Part shown: positions 42,301 to 54,200 of the stretch, in pieces | How positions within the stretch are numbered: the stretch's first letter is position 1 | How the letters are laid out: each line of letters begins with the position of its first letter | Assembly (NCBI GenBank): GCA_963971425.1 | Contig: OZ020522.1 | Location: 1,834,168-1,898,167 of the forward strand | Source of the DNA: Bryoerythrophyllum caledonicum | Taxonomy: Eukaryota > Streptophyta > Bryopsida > Pottiales > Pottiaceae | Direction of reading: 5' to 3' | Length of the DNA: 64,000 nt | The notes under the pieces: model-generated | Told to the model about the DNA's origin: nothing | Databases searched by the model: none | The model's input: the letters and a program-made list of their open reading frames with translations, nothing else | Translations under genes and position numbers: made by a program

Positions 42301-42839
42301 ATTGCGCTTCTCTCGCGAGCGCCAAGCATATCCGCTCCTCATTCGCAGAAACCTGCAAAAACATGACCCAATGGTGGGCAATAGTGGTAACGGATGATTC
42401 ACTGGAACTTCGGAGAGGATGTAGACCATACCGCGAATTGAGCCTGCTGCATTTCCCGGGCGAGGTCGCCCATGATTGGCGTGGACGAGAAGCGCGCTAG
42501 GTAGTGGCCCACGCCATTAATCGTTTTCTGGATCTCCTTGACGACGTCCTGGCAGTGCGTGAGCAAGTAGAGACGGCTCTTGGATTTGCACGATTGCAGG
42601 GGGCCCTGGAAGTTCACGAGCTCGGCCTTGATGCCGCTCAGCGCGGTCTGCACGCGGAGCGGCAGCCCGGGCGCCTTGCCCGTGTTCAGGTGGTCGAGGA
42701 GGGGCCGCAATTGCTCCAGATACGAGACGAGCCGCCAGAAGCTCTCCTTCTCTACGCACGCCTCGCGCGCCTCTTGCACCACCTTGTTCAGCTCGCCTAT
42801 CACCTCCGCCACTATGTTCTGGTTGGCGTCAGACGCCAT
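39339..42839 (-). CDS. U-box/ARM-repeat E3 ubiquitin ligase, SAUL1/PUB43-44-like
   Basis: Six exons: 42839-42432, 42352-42002, 41919-41677, 41603-41403, 41332-40310, 40226-39339. All introns are phase 0 with GT-AG ends, giving 1037 residues. Start is the first ATG (MASDANQN). Residues 1-235 form an N-terminal helical region of the kind found in PUB proteins (ESFWRLVSYLEQLRPLL, SKSRLYLLTHCQDVVKEI). The U-box is at about 238-312 (APFDTFLCPLSKQVMKDPV, ERSEIENWFD, CPVSGQ, LVLRQTINEW). ARM-like repeats fill about 335-1000 (AALGALLNLS, AISTLANLV, ALRLLGLLS, AVVGALSTLLANG). U-box ligases ubiquitinate substrates; SAUL1-type members act at the plasma membrane in senescence and immunity control. It is longer than Arabidopsis SAUL1 (about 800 residues), mostly in the C-terminal ARM part. 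Confidence 0.92.
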
Positions 42840-45111
42840 CACTTGTCACTGGACACCATCAAACAAACACACGTAAGAACAGGCGCCCCTCCCCTCCAGA
42901 TACTCTTCCGAATTCCCACAGGTTTCCGACCCACCTTGACGGACTCAAGATGATGGTATCCATTTCATGTTGCGCTTCGGAGCCTGGACGGAATTCCTCA
43001 TTGCAGATACTATGGCCATTGTCCAGATGCGAGAATTATGAGACCGAGAGTAACTTCCTGTACAGAAAATGAGACAAAACGAGCCCGGCAAAATGATGAG
43101 CGCAAGAAGGACGAGGTTAGGCAATCTTTCCACTTTCGATGGAGAAATAGAAAACGGAAAGCGGCCGGTTTGAGCGTTTTCCGCGCTCGGCGCAATATTC
43201 TAATCCCGGCAGTAGTCGCTCTCAGCCCGGAACCCACATTGTCAGTCGCAAGCAAGCTCCGAAAACCACTGCCACACGAGAGAATCCGACGGAGAAGAAA
43301 ACAAAACCCATTGGAAAGACATAATCCCTGTTGATGAAACAGTACTAATTTGCTCGCAATTCGAGATCTTGAAAGCCGGGATATATGTACGCACCAGACC
43401 GATCTTCTCCAGCTTCAACGTCGTCAAAGCCAGTGACGGATTCGCAACGAACCTGATGCACACCATGCTGCGCTCGCCCAATCTAGACTGTCACCAAAGT
43501 CGCAAACGGCGACCAAAGGCTGATGCGTGAGCCGCAACAGCAAAGGTTCAACCTCATCCTAAACGAAGACCTCAGAAAGTAACATGATCTCTCATCAGAC
43601 AACACCGACCTCGATTCCTGACCTGATAAAAAAGTTTCTCAGAAGAAGATTCAGGTGAGCAGCGTGCACAGCCACCTCGGCAGGTCGCTAGCGATGGAGG
43701 ACTGGCGCCGAAATCAGGGTCTAGGGGGCGAGATACTACTATATTTTGTTACTAGCGGCGGGAGGCAGCATTTCGAGAGGCTGGCTGGCGAGAGATCTAC
43801 GCAGCGAAACTCCAGGCGAGCACGCGCGAGCATCGGCGCAGCCACTGCTCATCACTGGACCCACTTAACTTACTAATCACCTTGACTGGGGAGAAATCAG
43901 TCCACATCAAAAAAATTGTACCATTCAACTCAATAGTACCTTGCCTCTTTTCCCATAGTCCAGCTATTGATTTTTGAAGCACTACAACTTTCCTATAGGG
44001 AATCTTTAAAAAGAGATACCCTTCCGAAGCTTATCGAAATACCTACTCTCAATATCATTTTTTCAGATATCATTTTTTCGGAGCCAACTCTCAGAAGTTT
44101 CCCAAGGGGAAAAATGTCCTCTAGGAGCTATGTTATTGAGACGGTACAAAAAGCCCTGCCAGATACTCCCCCTGAATCGAAATTCCCGGATTGAAAGTAC
44201 CGATCTGATTGAAAGTTGATGTTTCCTTACCAATTCCGGGGCAACTTTTGGGTGGAGATGAAATGGAGGTGTGAGAGGTGTGCACTGCTCTGAATAGAAA
44301 AATGATTCATTTTACCTGGAACATGATGTGACTTGAGTTCTTTACGAAGTGGATGGCGCGGAATTAAAGGTCGCCAGAGCCGCAAACTTGGATTCCTTCC
44401 ACTTAACCCGTAAAGGAATAAACTTGGATTCCTTCCACGTAATCCCTAAAGGGTCAAGTGTCTGTTTAGTGACATTGACTGTAATTATCTTTCAATTCGT
44501 GCGGTCAAAATTCATAAAATCGTTTGCTACATCTCTCACATGAGATTAGAAGATTAGCTCTTTCTCAAAAGGCGAGTAGAGATTTCTCTAGAATCGAACA
44601 TGGTCCTTTTACGTGAGTTTTTACAAGACCAGAAGTAAGAGGATCCATGGATTGTCAAGTGGGGAAAGCATGATTCTCGAGATCAAGTGGAGCTGGAGAT
44701 GTGCGTCGATCGTGAACATGTCGCCATGAAGAAGGTGGTAACTGTCTTTTCACTCCTCCACGTCTGAAATGAAGCAACTTAGGAAGCACCATCCATGGCT
44801 ATCGTCTGAAACTTCAGTTCCATCAGCAGATATACCGTGATAGAGCTCAGGCTCAACAAGTAAGCTCTGAAAAGTCTCTAATGGAGGGGAAAAAACGAAC
44901 CACCGGTTGTTGCAGTACCTGCAAAAGTCAACAAACCACGGGAAAGACAGAGATTTGTTATTGACTGGTCAGCCAGAACTAGAAGTGATGTCACCTCGGC
45001 CAGTCTTCGAGGAGAGAGAGGAAAAAAAAGGTCAGATTGGTGAAGAGACCATTTTGTGTACAATTTTACAGGTGCTATAACACTATCACTCGAAAGAGTC
45101 AAGAGCGTGAA
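42840..45111. other. Upstream region of the U-box gene and intergenic sequence
   Basis: Expected to hold the U-box promoter and 5' leader (42840 to about 43650, GC-moderate). Short frames here show no domain. 44405-44525 is a TTAA-MITE-like fragment including TCCCTAAAGGGTCAAGTG. Nothing else identified. Confidence 0.4.
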
Positions 45112-45768
45112 CTAGTTATCTGGAGCGTCGTCTTCAACAGGAAGTTTGGCAGTTCGTTCCTCGGCCGAGGCAGTGATGACAGGCACCCACAACTCGGCGC
45201 TACTGGCCAGCAATCCCTGGACTTGGGGATCCGAAGCTGCTTCGTTTACCAATGCCCCAAGCGAGTCCAGCTTTGCAGACATGTTGTCGAGCTCCCTCGC
45301 CAAGTCAACCTGAAAGAATGCACCACAACTGTAAGATCATCGCAAACCCTGAATCCAATGAAACAATCATCCCACATGTAACTGGAACGCAAAGGTTTTC
45401 TTCTATTAAATAATCTCAGGGATCGACGTGAGAATAACGATGTCGAACAACATACTTCACTCATGTGACTTGTAGAAGCGGCAGAAGGCGTCTTTCGGGT
45501 TTCAGATTGCAGAGCAGCGATCTTCGCCTTGAGCTCTGTCTCTTCGACTCCACTGCTGGCCTCCACCTGCTCGTCAAACCCCCAAACCCTAACGAGCGTC
45601 AAAAACCCGAAACCCTCTCGCACTCGCTCATCAAAATCCTCAACCTTCTCCAAAACTCAAACCCTAATAGGAATCACAAAGTTGGGTCACCTGGTCGAGG
45701 AGGCCATGAAGGAACTGGAAGAGTTGGTCGTCCAGGAGCTGCGCCTGCGGCTTCTTCACTCCTCCCAT
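45112..45768 (-). CDS. Small conserved-looking coiled-coil protein, unknown function
   Basis: Three exons: 45768-45691, 45566-45456, 45309-45112. All junctions are phase 0 GT-AG and give 128 residues. Sequence begins MGGVKKPQAQLLDDQLFQFL and contains heptad-like stretches (ELKAKIAALQSE, LARELDNMSAKLDSLGALV), suggesting a short coiled coil, then an acidic end (LPVEDDAPDN). I do not recognise the family. The clean exon structure and codon use, plus its position head to head with eIF3i, make it a credible gene. Two AAACCCTAA telo-boxes lie in its first intron (45584-45592 and 45659-45667), motifs common in promoters or first introns of plant translation and ribosome genes. Confidence 0.7.
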
Positions 45769-45988
45769 GGCTGAAACACTGAAGTGATTCCTCGCAACGA
45801 CACCGCCTATTTGGTGACTACGAAAATGGTTAGGGCTGACGTGGACGAAAATAGTGTGGAGCCGGGAGCCCTAACTTTGCAGATTTGGGTATGTTTGTGG
45901 CGGTTTTGATGTGTTTGGCGGAGGCGGGAGGTGTGGATTTGCGTTTGTAGCTGTGGGTTTTTGGTTTTGAGGAGTTGCGTGAGAGAAG
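45769..45988. promoter_or_regulatory. Divergent promoter between the small coiled-coil gene and eIF3i
   Basis: Only 220 bp separate the two start codons. The interval contains GCCCTAACTTTGC, a telo-box-like CCCTAA. With the two telo-boxes in the neighbouring first intron this suggests shared regulation of growth-related genes. No TATA box is evident. Inference only. Confidence 0.5.
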
Positions 45989-48040
45989 ATGAGGCCGATT
46001 TTGCTCAAGGGCCATGAGCGGCCGCTCACGTTTCTCAAGTACAACCGAGATGGCGACTTGCTCTTCTCGTGCGCCAAGGATCACACGCCCACCGTCTGGT
46101 ACGCAAGCAACGGCGAGCGCCTGGGCACCTACAAGGGCCACAACGGAGCCGTGTGGTGCTGCGACGTCTCCAGTAAGTGGATGGAGATCTAGGGTTTGGG
46201 GGGAATTTCTTGTGTGTTGGTGGGGTTTATGGGTTGATTTTCTTGTGTGGATGGCGATGTTCAGGGGACTCGACGCGCTTGGTGACCAGCTCGGCAGACC
46301 AGACGGTGAAGCTGTGGGACTGCGAGACGGGCGCGCAACTGTACTCGTTCAATTTCGAAGCGCCCGCGAGAGCGGTGAGCTTCTCCGAGGGCGATAAAAT
46401 GGTTGTCATCACCACTGACCCTTTCATGGAGCAGCAATCCGCCATCCACGTCAAGCGGATCGAAGACGACAGGTCCATGCGTAAGTGTGCTTTCTCTCCT
46501 ACACTTCTCAGACGGATGAGTTTGTGACTGCATATTTCTTCAATGTTCTATCCATTGCCGCTTTATGAGACTGCTCAGAAAGGGACGTGCTTCTTAGAAT
46601 ATAGGGTTTTCGACTCTCTGTTCGCTTTGCCACTTCGTCTAGCAGCTGGTTGTGTTTTTTGAGATCCGGACTGTTCAGGATTTGAAGGTTGTACGATGTG
46701 TTGTTCAATTTCTGAGTATGGCCTGAAGTTTGACCTCTGAATGCTGCAGAAACGAGCGAGGATTTGTTGACCATCACTGGGCCGCAAGGCAGGATTAACA
46801 GAGCCATGTGGGGACCGCTCAACAAGACGATTATTAGTGCTGGCGAAGATGCTACCGTCCGCATCTGGGATGCTGAGGTTTGTTGTTGGATCGGCTCTCG
46901 GATCTTGAGAGAGAATTTTTAAGCTTGAAGGTGTTTGTGGTGGGCTCGGCACTGTTGCTGCTTTCTAACATATATATTCTTCTTGCAGACTGGCAAGTTG
47001 TTGAAGGAAAGCGATCCGGAAACAGGCCACCAGAAGGTGATTACATCTATGGCTAAGTCAGCTGACGGCTCGCACTTCATTACCGGATCTCACGATAAGA
47101 CAGCCAAGTTGTGGGACACACGGACCTTGAAAGTGCTCAAGAGTTACACCACAGAGCGGCCTGTGAATGCTGCTGCGATTTCACCTCTGCTTGATCATGT
47201 ATGGCCTGGTTCTTCAGGACTATTCTGACTTGGTCTCGGACTCTGAGGGAAATAATCGATGCTAAGGACGAATACTCAATTCGGGGTTGCACTTGTTGCT
47301 TTGATACAGGTCGTTATTGGTGGTGGTCAAGAGGCTTCGCAAGTCACAATGACAAGCACGCGATCGGGAAAGTTCGAGGCAAAGTTCTTCCACAAGGTCA
47401 GACATGTTTCTGTCTCACTTGAGTTATCTGTAAAGTCACCCAAAATTAATGAATAAGATGCCCTCTCTTGATTTAAAATCCTATTCTCTCCTCACTCTTC
47501 TTAGCTATTAGATCAACGGAAGAGCAGGGTGGTCTTCAAACGCAAGATAGAACGAAGTTAAGTTCAGCCGCCTGTGGTTAAAACTCATCGTATCTTTGCC
47601 GAAGATCTTCACCGTCTTCTTGACGATGGCAATGTCGCAAGTCTTTTACCTCCTGATAAAGTCTTTTGTCAGCCTCGGTTGGAGAGAATGTTGTAGCTAA
47701 ACAGATCAGGACTCCGAAGCAATATCAAGGGGATTTGCATTCATCCTTCTTCTGATGCGCTGTGCAGATCTTCGAAGAGGAAATCGGTGGTGTGAAGGGT
47801 CACTTCGGACCCATCAATGCGCTGGCTTTCAATCCTGACGGCCGAAGGTGCGCTTCTTGTCATACGAATAACCTTTTGGAACTGCGATTTTATCTGATAG
47901 ACATCACTTGTCTGGACACGTATGACATTAGCACTGATATGGTGTGCCTTCGGTGATGATGCAGTTTCTCAAGCGGTGGTGAAGATGGTTACGTCCGAGT
48001 GCACTTCTTCGACGCAGATTACTATCACATCAAGGTTTGA
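45989..48040 (+). CDS. TIF3I1: Eukaryotic translation initiation factor 3 subunit I (TIF3I/TRIP-1)
   Basis: Seven exons: 45989-46172, 46265-46480, 46750-46877, 46989-47198, 47310-47396, 47768-47847, 47965-48040. They join in frame to 326 residues, matching the usual eIF3i length. It is a WD40 propeller throughout: [19 protein letters not shown] at the start, [90 protein letters not shown], ending DYYHIKV. eIF3i is a peripheral subunit of the eIF3 complex, binding eIF3b/g and supporting initiation in the cytoplasm. The start was chosen from the family-specific N-terminus. Two codons are split across introns and restore conserved residues (SRDS; RSFSSGG). Confidence 0.96.
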
Positions 48041-49489
48041 GTACTTTTTTCTCCCTTCTGGCCAGCTCCTTGAAAGATAGCCCCAACTTGTGGAACTTGA
48101 GGTCCAAATAGGGCATTCAGACCTCCAACTAGGTAGCGTGATCGGTTTGTAACTGAGGACCACAAATTTTGCACCTAAGTTTGACACAAATTTAGCAGGT
48201 TAGATCTGTCTCGGAGGTGGGGTTGCAGAGAAAGTTGTGCCATGATAGAAGCTCAAGGCATTGCAGTACAGTAGTAGTTGGTTTGCTACAGTATGTGTTT
48301 GAGCTGCACTTATGCTTGTTTCATAGTAGTAACAGCATCATATGTATTCCAACCCTTGTTGGTAACAGTAGCTGAGCAGTCACAGTTCCGCCACAGCTTC
48401 GTCACAGTTCAGACAGCATACTTTTGCCCTTTTGTCATTATGAAGTATTTGCCCAATCATTTGTCTTAAGAGGGGGATTATCAGAAAACTGAGAATGGGT
48501 AGGAGGGTTTGTAGGGTTTAACCCTTCAGTGCCCAGGGCATGTTTCTGCAAAACCCAGATTTGTGCTAATTTTCTTCTTCGAAGTAACTCTGATGGAAAC
48601 AGACTGTCTAATTTTAGCATTTAACCTTACAAAGGTGAACTGAAGCCGTGACCTTAACTGTGGGAAAGATCCAATAGTTGATGGAACGGATTATAGTGTT
48701 TAAAGTTTCTGTGTACTAGTTGTGAAATTTGTGGATATTGCAAGATTCCATTGATTGGTGAAGTAGCAGTTCTCCAAAGATACCTCCAACTTGTGAAGAT
48801 TGTGGATTACCAATTAAGAAATTTGTATTTTCTTATATATAGCAAGTGAAAGCACGAAGTGTTCTACTCCAGGTCTCCGAAAGTCTGCATATGTTTGCTG
48901 TGATGCCAAACCTGGGGTGATACAAACTGACCAATTTTGACCCTGAAACGTCAGAAGGTGTCACTGGTGGCCACAGTATTCTAGAAGAAGAACTCCAGTC
49001 CTTAGGTCTCCGCACATGCACCCATATTGGAGTTTTCAGGGACCGAACCCCTGTTTTGAGGAGCACTTTATTGGAATTCGTCCCCTGACATGCTGGCCAT
49101 ACCGTCGTGTCTGTTCGGGATGTTTTAGGTACGTTTGACAGTAAATGGGTAAACGAGGCGAGGGCGGTGGGGAAATTCTGAACCATGTGTGGGTTCGCCC
49201 AATTCTGGGACAAATTCTTAACCAAATTCGGTGCCACATTCTGCACCAAATCTCAATCATGTGCGTGGGGCCTCTTGTAGGGGGCCGAAGTGAATAAAGT
49301 GTCTGATCGTTCCACCACTAAATCCATGTCCAACGGATATAGGTTTGGTGGTATGGAACTACTCCTCCCTCTCGAGGGTAGACACTATGTAACTAAAGAC
49401 CGGTAACCAGTAGCCAAATACTAAGAACCATCTAGAACCAGAAGGCTCTGTTTCGTGGAGTGATTTTGCAAAACTGTAAGTTTTGAGAA
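48041..49489. other. eIF3i 3' flank and intergenic sequence
   Basis: A minus-strand frame of 138 codons at 49249-48833 has no recognised domain. 48518-48545 contains TTTAACCCTTCAGTGCCC, resembling a TTAA-MITE end. 49272-49335 repeats the element-like sequence seen near 24158. Confidence 0.4.
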
Positions 49490-49492
49490 ATT

Positions 49493-50305
49493 TTAAGCTG
49501 TATCATGTGAATCTGGAAGGGGTTGGTTTTTTTCTAGTTTGCGAAGTATGGACATTGCATGTTGAACAACGAAGGTATTTATTTTTGTGAATGTATTCTT
49601 AATTGGATTGGTGGGGATAGTGAACGTTTTTTCAAGGCTTTTCATAGATGGGATAAAGATAGTAGCTTTAGCTCCGGCCGGAATGACAATAAGGGGGTCA
49701 ACTTTCCATCCCAAGGCTGAAATGTCAATAATAAGTGGTTGGTATATGATAATTTTGTTTTTGATTGCCTCTTGGGAAAATCTGTCATTACAATATTTGA
49801 ATTCAATGAATTGGATGGTAAGGTTTGAATTAATGTGGTCCGGTGGGGGGCCCTTATATGGTAGTCCTTTGACGCATAGTATGTCTGGTTTGAATCTGGC
49901 ATTACGGTGACATCTTTGGGTTTCACATGTGCATGGAAGTAGCCATGACGGGACTGTATTTTCTTGTGGTTTGTTGTTAAAGGTTCCGGCATTCATAAGT
50001 ACAAAGCATCTTGATTTATTGGAGGATACTACTAGTTTCCGGATTTCCCATACCGCATTATTATGTCTTTTGACAATAAGAGAGTGTATATGGTGGTTTT
50101 GGCATTTGAGGAGTACATGTAGCCATGTGTTTGGGTCTATGGATGTGCATATTGGGCATGATATGGATGGAAATCTTTCGATACCAGAGAAGAGTTGTTT
50201 GCGGGCATTCCCATGTATTGTCCAGTCCGGAATTTGATAATGCATGTTTTTTGTGAGTCTATATTTGTGGATTTTTCCAAAAAAATTTAGAGAGTTCATT
50301 GTCAA
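49493..50305 (-). pseudogene. LINE C-terminus: CCHC and restriction-like endonuclease domain
   Basis: 270-codon frame. Residues 50-68 form a CX2CX9HX4C knuckle (CPICTSIDPNTWLHVLLKC). At 79-90 comes KRHNNAVWEIRK, as seen ahead of the RLE in R2-type elements. At 140-141 is PD (FKPDIL), at 168-170 EFK (QFIEFKYC), then KIIIYQPL and LGWKVDPLIVIPAGA, the spacing of the PD-(D/E)xK restriction-like endonuclease of R2/R4 LINEs. Such domains cut target DNA for target-primed reverse transcription. The frame is intact. The polyprotein upstream is interrupted. Confidence 0.65.
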
Positions 50306-50452
50306 TGTCGTTATTACCGGTCCATTTATCTATGTTAGGATGTTTTTATAGATTAGGTCTAGGTTGTTAATTAAATCTTGTTTTTTGAAGTATTTATTTA
50401 AAAATCTAATGGGGCCTTCGTCCGAGGTGTCTTCCATAGAAGACCAACTTTC

Positions 50453-51360
50453 TCATTGGAGGAAGTATGGGGTAGCGTGGGCGTGTTCGTGTGCGTGTTT
50501 GGCATTTCTATGGGGTTTATCTAATCCTTCTTTAGCTAGTTTATCCGCTTGTTCATTTCCTTTTATGTTGATATGTGCTCTAACTTCATGGAGAATTGTG
50601 ATTTGTGTGCGGTTTTGTAGCATTTGCACCATGGATGATAGGATAGTTTGGTTGGGGTGGCTATTGTGGAGGGTAGGGTGTGTTATTTGTGTGCTTAGTA
50701 GATATAATACATATATGCAATCTGTATATATGTGTGCAGGTTCGTTTGCGTATTGTATAGTTATAATTTGGAGGGTTTTATGGAGGGCCATCATTTATGC
50801 TCTAAGGATATTTTGAAGTCCATGGAGTCTTTTGGATATTTTTATTTCTTTGGTTGGGTTGTACATGCCGTATCCGGGTGTTTCTCTCTGCCAACGTCCC
50901 GGATTAGTTTCTGTTGGTTCTTTGAAGGATCCGTCTGTGTAATAATTGTATGCAGGGGAGAACTTTAAGTGAATATAGTCACAATAAATAGGGAGGGGGT
51001 GGTGTAGTGAGGTGGTTTGTGTTGTGTTTGCATGTTTAAGATGGGACTATTTTTTTTATGATTTACTAAGGTTAGAGGGTGTAGGTGGAGCTATTTTTGT
51101 ATATATTCCGCTTATGTTGACATTGTTTATTATGGAGGTGAGGATGGTAAGTTGTTCTAAAGCGCCAATGTTATTATTTTGATGGTGTATTCATAGTATT
51201 TGAATGGTGGATGGCTCAAACCTAGGTTTTTTTAATAATTCTGGTGGTAAGGTGGGTTCTTCATATCCATATTTGAGGCAAACTTGGTACGATATTATGT
51301 GAGAGTCTAGGAATGGGCCTAAGTGAGGGTCTAAGTTTTGGTACCAGTTATTGTCTGATG
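50453..51360 (-). pseudogene. LINE RNase H domain
   Basis: The frame 50794-50453 ends with ITILHEVRAHINIKGNEQADKLAKEG, the C-terminal RNase H block with catalytic His and Asp. Upstream the minus strand near 50955-50925 reads YTDGSFKEP, containing the typical TDGS. Frames 51837-51496 upstream lead into it. Several stops lie between the blocks. RNase H removes the RNA strand during reverse transcription. Confidence 0.75.
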
Positions 51361-52059
51361 TAATGATAAGAGTGGAAGTAGAGTTTGGATCATTTTTGGG
51401 TGCAAGTCTTGCCCAATGTATTGCTTGTTGTGTTTCTTCTATATTGTGGGGGTGTGCAATACCATTTCCAATCCATTTATGGTCAAAGGCATTTCCTAGT
51501 GAGCCAAATTTTTTGTCTCTTTTGAAAGGTGAGTAGAATTTATTAAGTTGGGTGGGGCATGTGACAGAGATGAGAAGTACGAGTGTTGGATGCTGAAAGA
51601 TGAGATTAGTGAGTCTAGAATGGGTGCAAGTTTGAGAGGGTCATTTTTTGGGATGCTATATTTATATCTCTGGAATAGCCAGACTATTTCATTTTCAAAT
51701 AATTGGGTTGTTGGCTCTATGTTTGTAGGGGTTTGTAGTTTATTTTGGTATTGGTTCCATAGCCATTGGAGTCTAGTAACGGGAATAGTAATTAGGCGTC
51801 TTCCGTTTTTTTCGTATATATATAAGCATGGTGTCATTGATTTTGATTGTATCTTTTGTTATGTAAATGTCTTTTTCTGGGTTGCATTTGGTTGTGTGTA
51901 TGTTGAGAAAGGGAATGATTATTGGTGGGGTAACTGATCTTGGGTCACAAAGTTGTTCTTGAGGATGGTGTGCTTAAATGATTTTAGAGTAGAGTTTACT
52001 TTGTGTGTTTTGATAATATTGTGTTAATTTTACAGAGTTGTGTATAGAAGTGTTTTGGT

Positions 52060-52200
52060 TATGCCATGGAAATAAGTTTTGTTAAGATAACCATTTGTTG
52101 TAGGTACTATTATTGTGTTGCCATTGGCATAAGTATTTGGTGTCATTCTTTGTGATTTTATTTGAGTCGATATGTTTTCTATGTTTATGGTCAAGGATGA
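52060..52200 (-). pseudogene. Chromodomain-like segment in the LINE
   Basis: Near the end of the frame 52675-52082: ILDHKHRK (residues 160-167), 13 residues, then YLCQWQHNNSTYNKWLS, a TAA stop, and QNL in the same frame. This matches the chromodomain outline ILDHRxRR, YLVKWxG, NTWExxENL. Chromodomains bind methylated histone H3. It follows a Pro-rich linker after the RT. Short, so assignment is tentative. Confidence 0.5.
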
Positions 52201-52860
52201 GGTTTATGGGAGATATGTATGGATTTTTGAGGATGTGGATTGGGGAAGGAGGGGGGATGGATGTGGTGGGTTGGGGGTGAGTTGGTGGGGGGTTATTTTT
52301 GGGTTGGAAGTTGTTGTTGGTGGTAGTATATGTGTCTTTGGGTATGTAGGGGTTCTGATGTGTGGGGCATGGCGAGGTGCATGTGTTGAGGCATAGAGGG
52401 TAGCAGAATAATTGTTGGGCAATGTTAAGGGCGCTTTTTATTAATTTGGATGGTGTAGTATGAAATGTTTTAAAGACTTTGTGGTTTATGATGTGTGTTC
52501 CATTTGGTAGTGTAATTTGTTTTAAGTCGGTAATACTCACTGAGAAAAGTTTTTGTAAGAGTTTTTGGGAGAGGTGTTGGTTGATTCTTGTGTTATTTTG
52601 AGTTTCTTGTAGCCATATTTGTTCCAAAGGTGAGGGTTCTAATAGAAAATCCTTGAATGTACTTTTTAGGTACACTTTTGTTTCATTTTTTAGTAGGAAA
52701 AATGTTTGGGTGATTGGTGATCTAATGCAATCGGCTTTGTTTATTCAAGGGATATTTTTGCGCCACCGTATTTGGCAAGGATGGAGTGGGTGAGCCCCTT
52801 GTAAATCTTGCCAAGTTTGCCTTTGTCATTTAATGCATTTTGAAGTTGTTCACCTATACA

Positions 52861-54200
52861 TCAAAGGTAAGCATTTTTAAGAGAAAAAGCTTCTAGTCCA
52901 AATAAATTTTGTGGAAGTTGGGTTATGATATTGGACATGCAACTAGAGAGGCCACAAATGGATTTTTGTATGGCTATAATTTTTTGTCTAGTTTTTTTAT
53001 AATAGGCACGGAGCATGGAACTGCGTAGAAATTGTATGCAACTCCAGGTTTGAGTACTGTGTCTACCATAATTTGTTATTTTTTGTTTCATAGTGGCCAG
53101 GCATGTTATTAGTTCTTTGCATTGTTTAGTAAGTTTTGTTGTGGTGGTGTGAATTTGTATCTTCCATTTTAGTACAGGGACAAGATTTGTGCCAAGATAT
53201 ACGTATGATTCATTTTGATGGAGTATAGGGATAGGTTGGTTACGGTAGTTTTTGTTGGCAGTTTGCATAAGTGCTTTGAATGTGGTGGGGTTCATTTTGG
53301 ATTTGTTTGGGCAACCCGTGGTGGCACATTTTTTGGTGCCAACATCCATACCGGACCATTTACAAAATTTGTCAATTTTGTTGAGTTGAACTTGTACTGA
53401 CTTGAGTTTTCCGGTTACAGCGGCAAGGTCGTCGGCGTAAGCGGCTGAGTTTATGGTGACTTGTGATGTTCCAAAGGTGTAGCCATTATTTCCTCTTTGC
53501 ATCCATCTTAGTAGTGGTTCTAGGAAAATGAATAGGTATGGGTTTAAGGTGTCACCTTGTATAGTTCCGCGTTGTATAGAAATGGAACGTGTTGTTCCAA
53601 AGTTTTCTCCAATGTATGAGGTGGACGAGTGAAAGTAGATGTTTCCAACTAGTGTGACTGTATCGGTGGGATATCCAAGGTCAGACATAATTGCTTGTAA
53701 TCTTGCGTGGTCAATAGAGCCAAATGCATATTTGAAATCAATATATAAAATATATATGTCTTGGTTTGTAATTCGTGCGTCTTCGAGTGCAGCTATTATG
53801 GTTTGGAGTTGCCGAGCGGTACTTCTTTCTGCACAAAAGCCTTCTTGGTTGTCGTGTAAGATTTGGTGTTTTTCTCCATATGATGATAGTATGGATGTGA
53901 ATGTGCTTGTGAATGTGCTTGTGAATAGTTTATAGATAGTATGGTGCTTGTGAATAATTTATAGATAGTATGGTATGCTATTATGGTTTGGAAGCATTGA
54001 GGGGTTTAGGGATATAGTAATATTGTAGAACTAGTTTTCCATGAGGCGGGAATTTGTTTTTGTTTGTAGCAACGAGAGAAAAATAAATAGAGAAGTTTAT
54101 GGAATCTTGGAGGCATTGATTTTAGTATGGAGTTTGGGATGCGGTCTTGTCCTGGGGCTTTGTTGTTTCCTAAATTTTTGAGGCATGTATCGTATGTGGT
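52861..54200 (-). pseudogene. LINE reverse transcriptase
   Basis: Minus-strand blocks in order: NKxPGxD-type start (about 54160), EGFCAERSTARQLQTII (about 53850-53800), LYIDFKYAFGSIDH with catalytic Asp (about 53750-53710), QRGTIQGDTLNPYLFIF, and AAYADDLAA with YADD at 53439-53428. The thumb continues to 52861. A 12-bp triplication and a duplicated 36-bp unit at 53895-53970 add repeats (TSTFTSTF) and a stop upstream of motif A. Confidence 0.88.

Noticed and set aside
39281..42953. Plus-strand frames up to 260 codons opposite the U-box gene
   Set aside because: Antisense shadows of a GC-rich ARM-repeat coding region.
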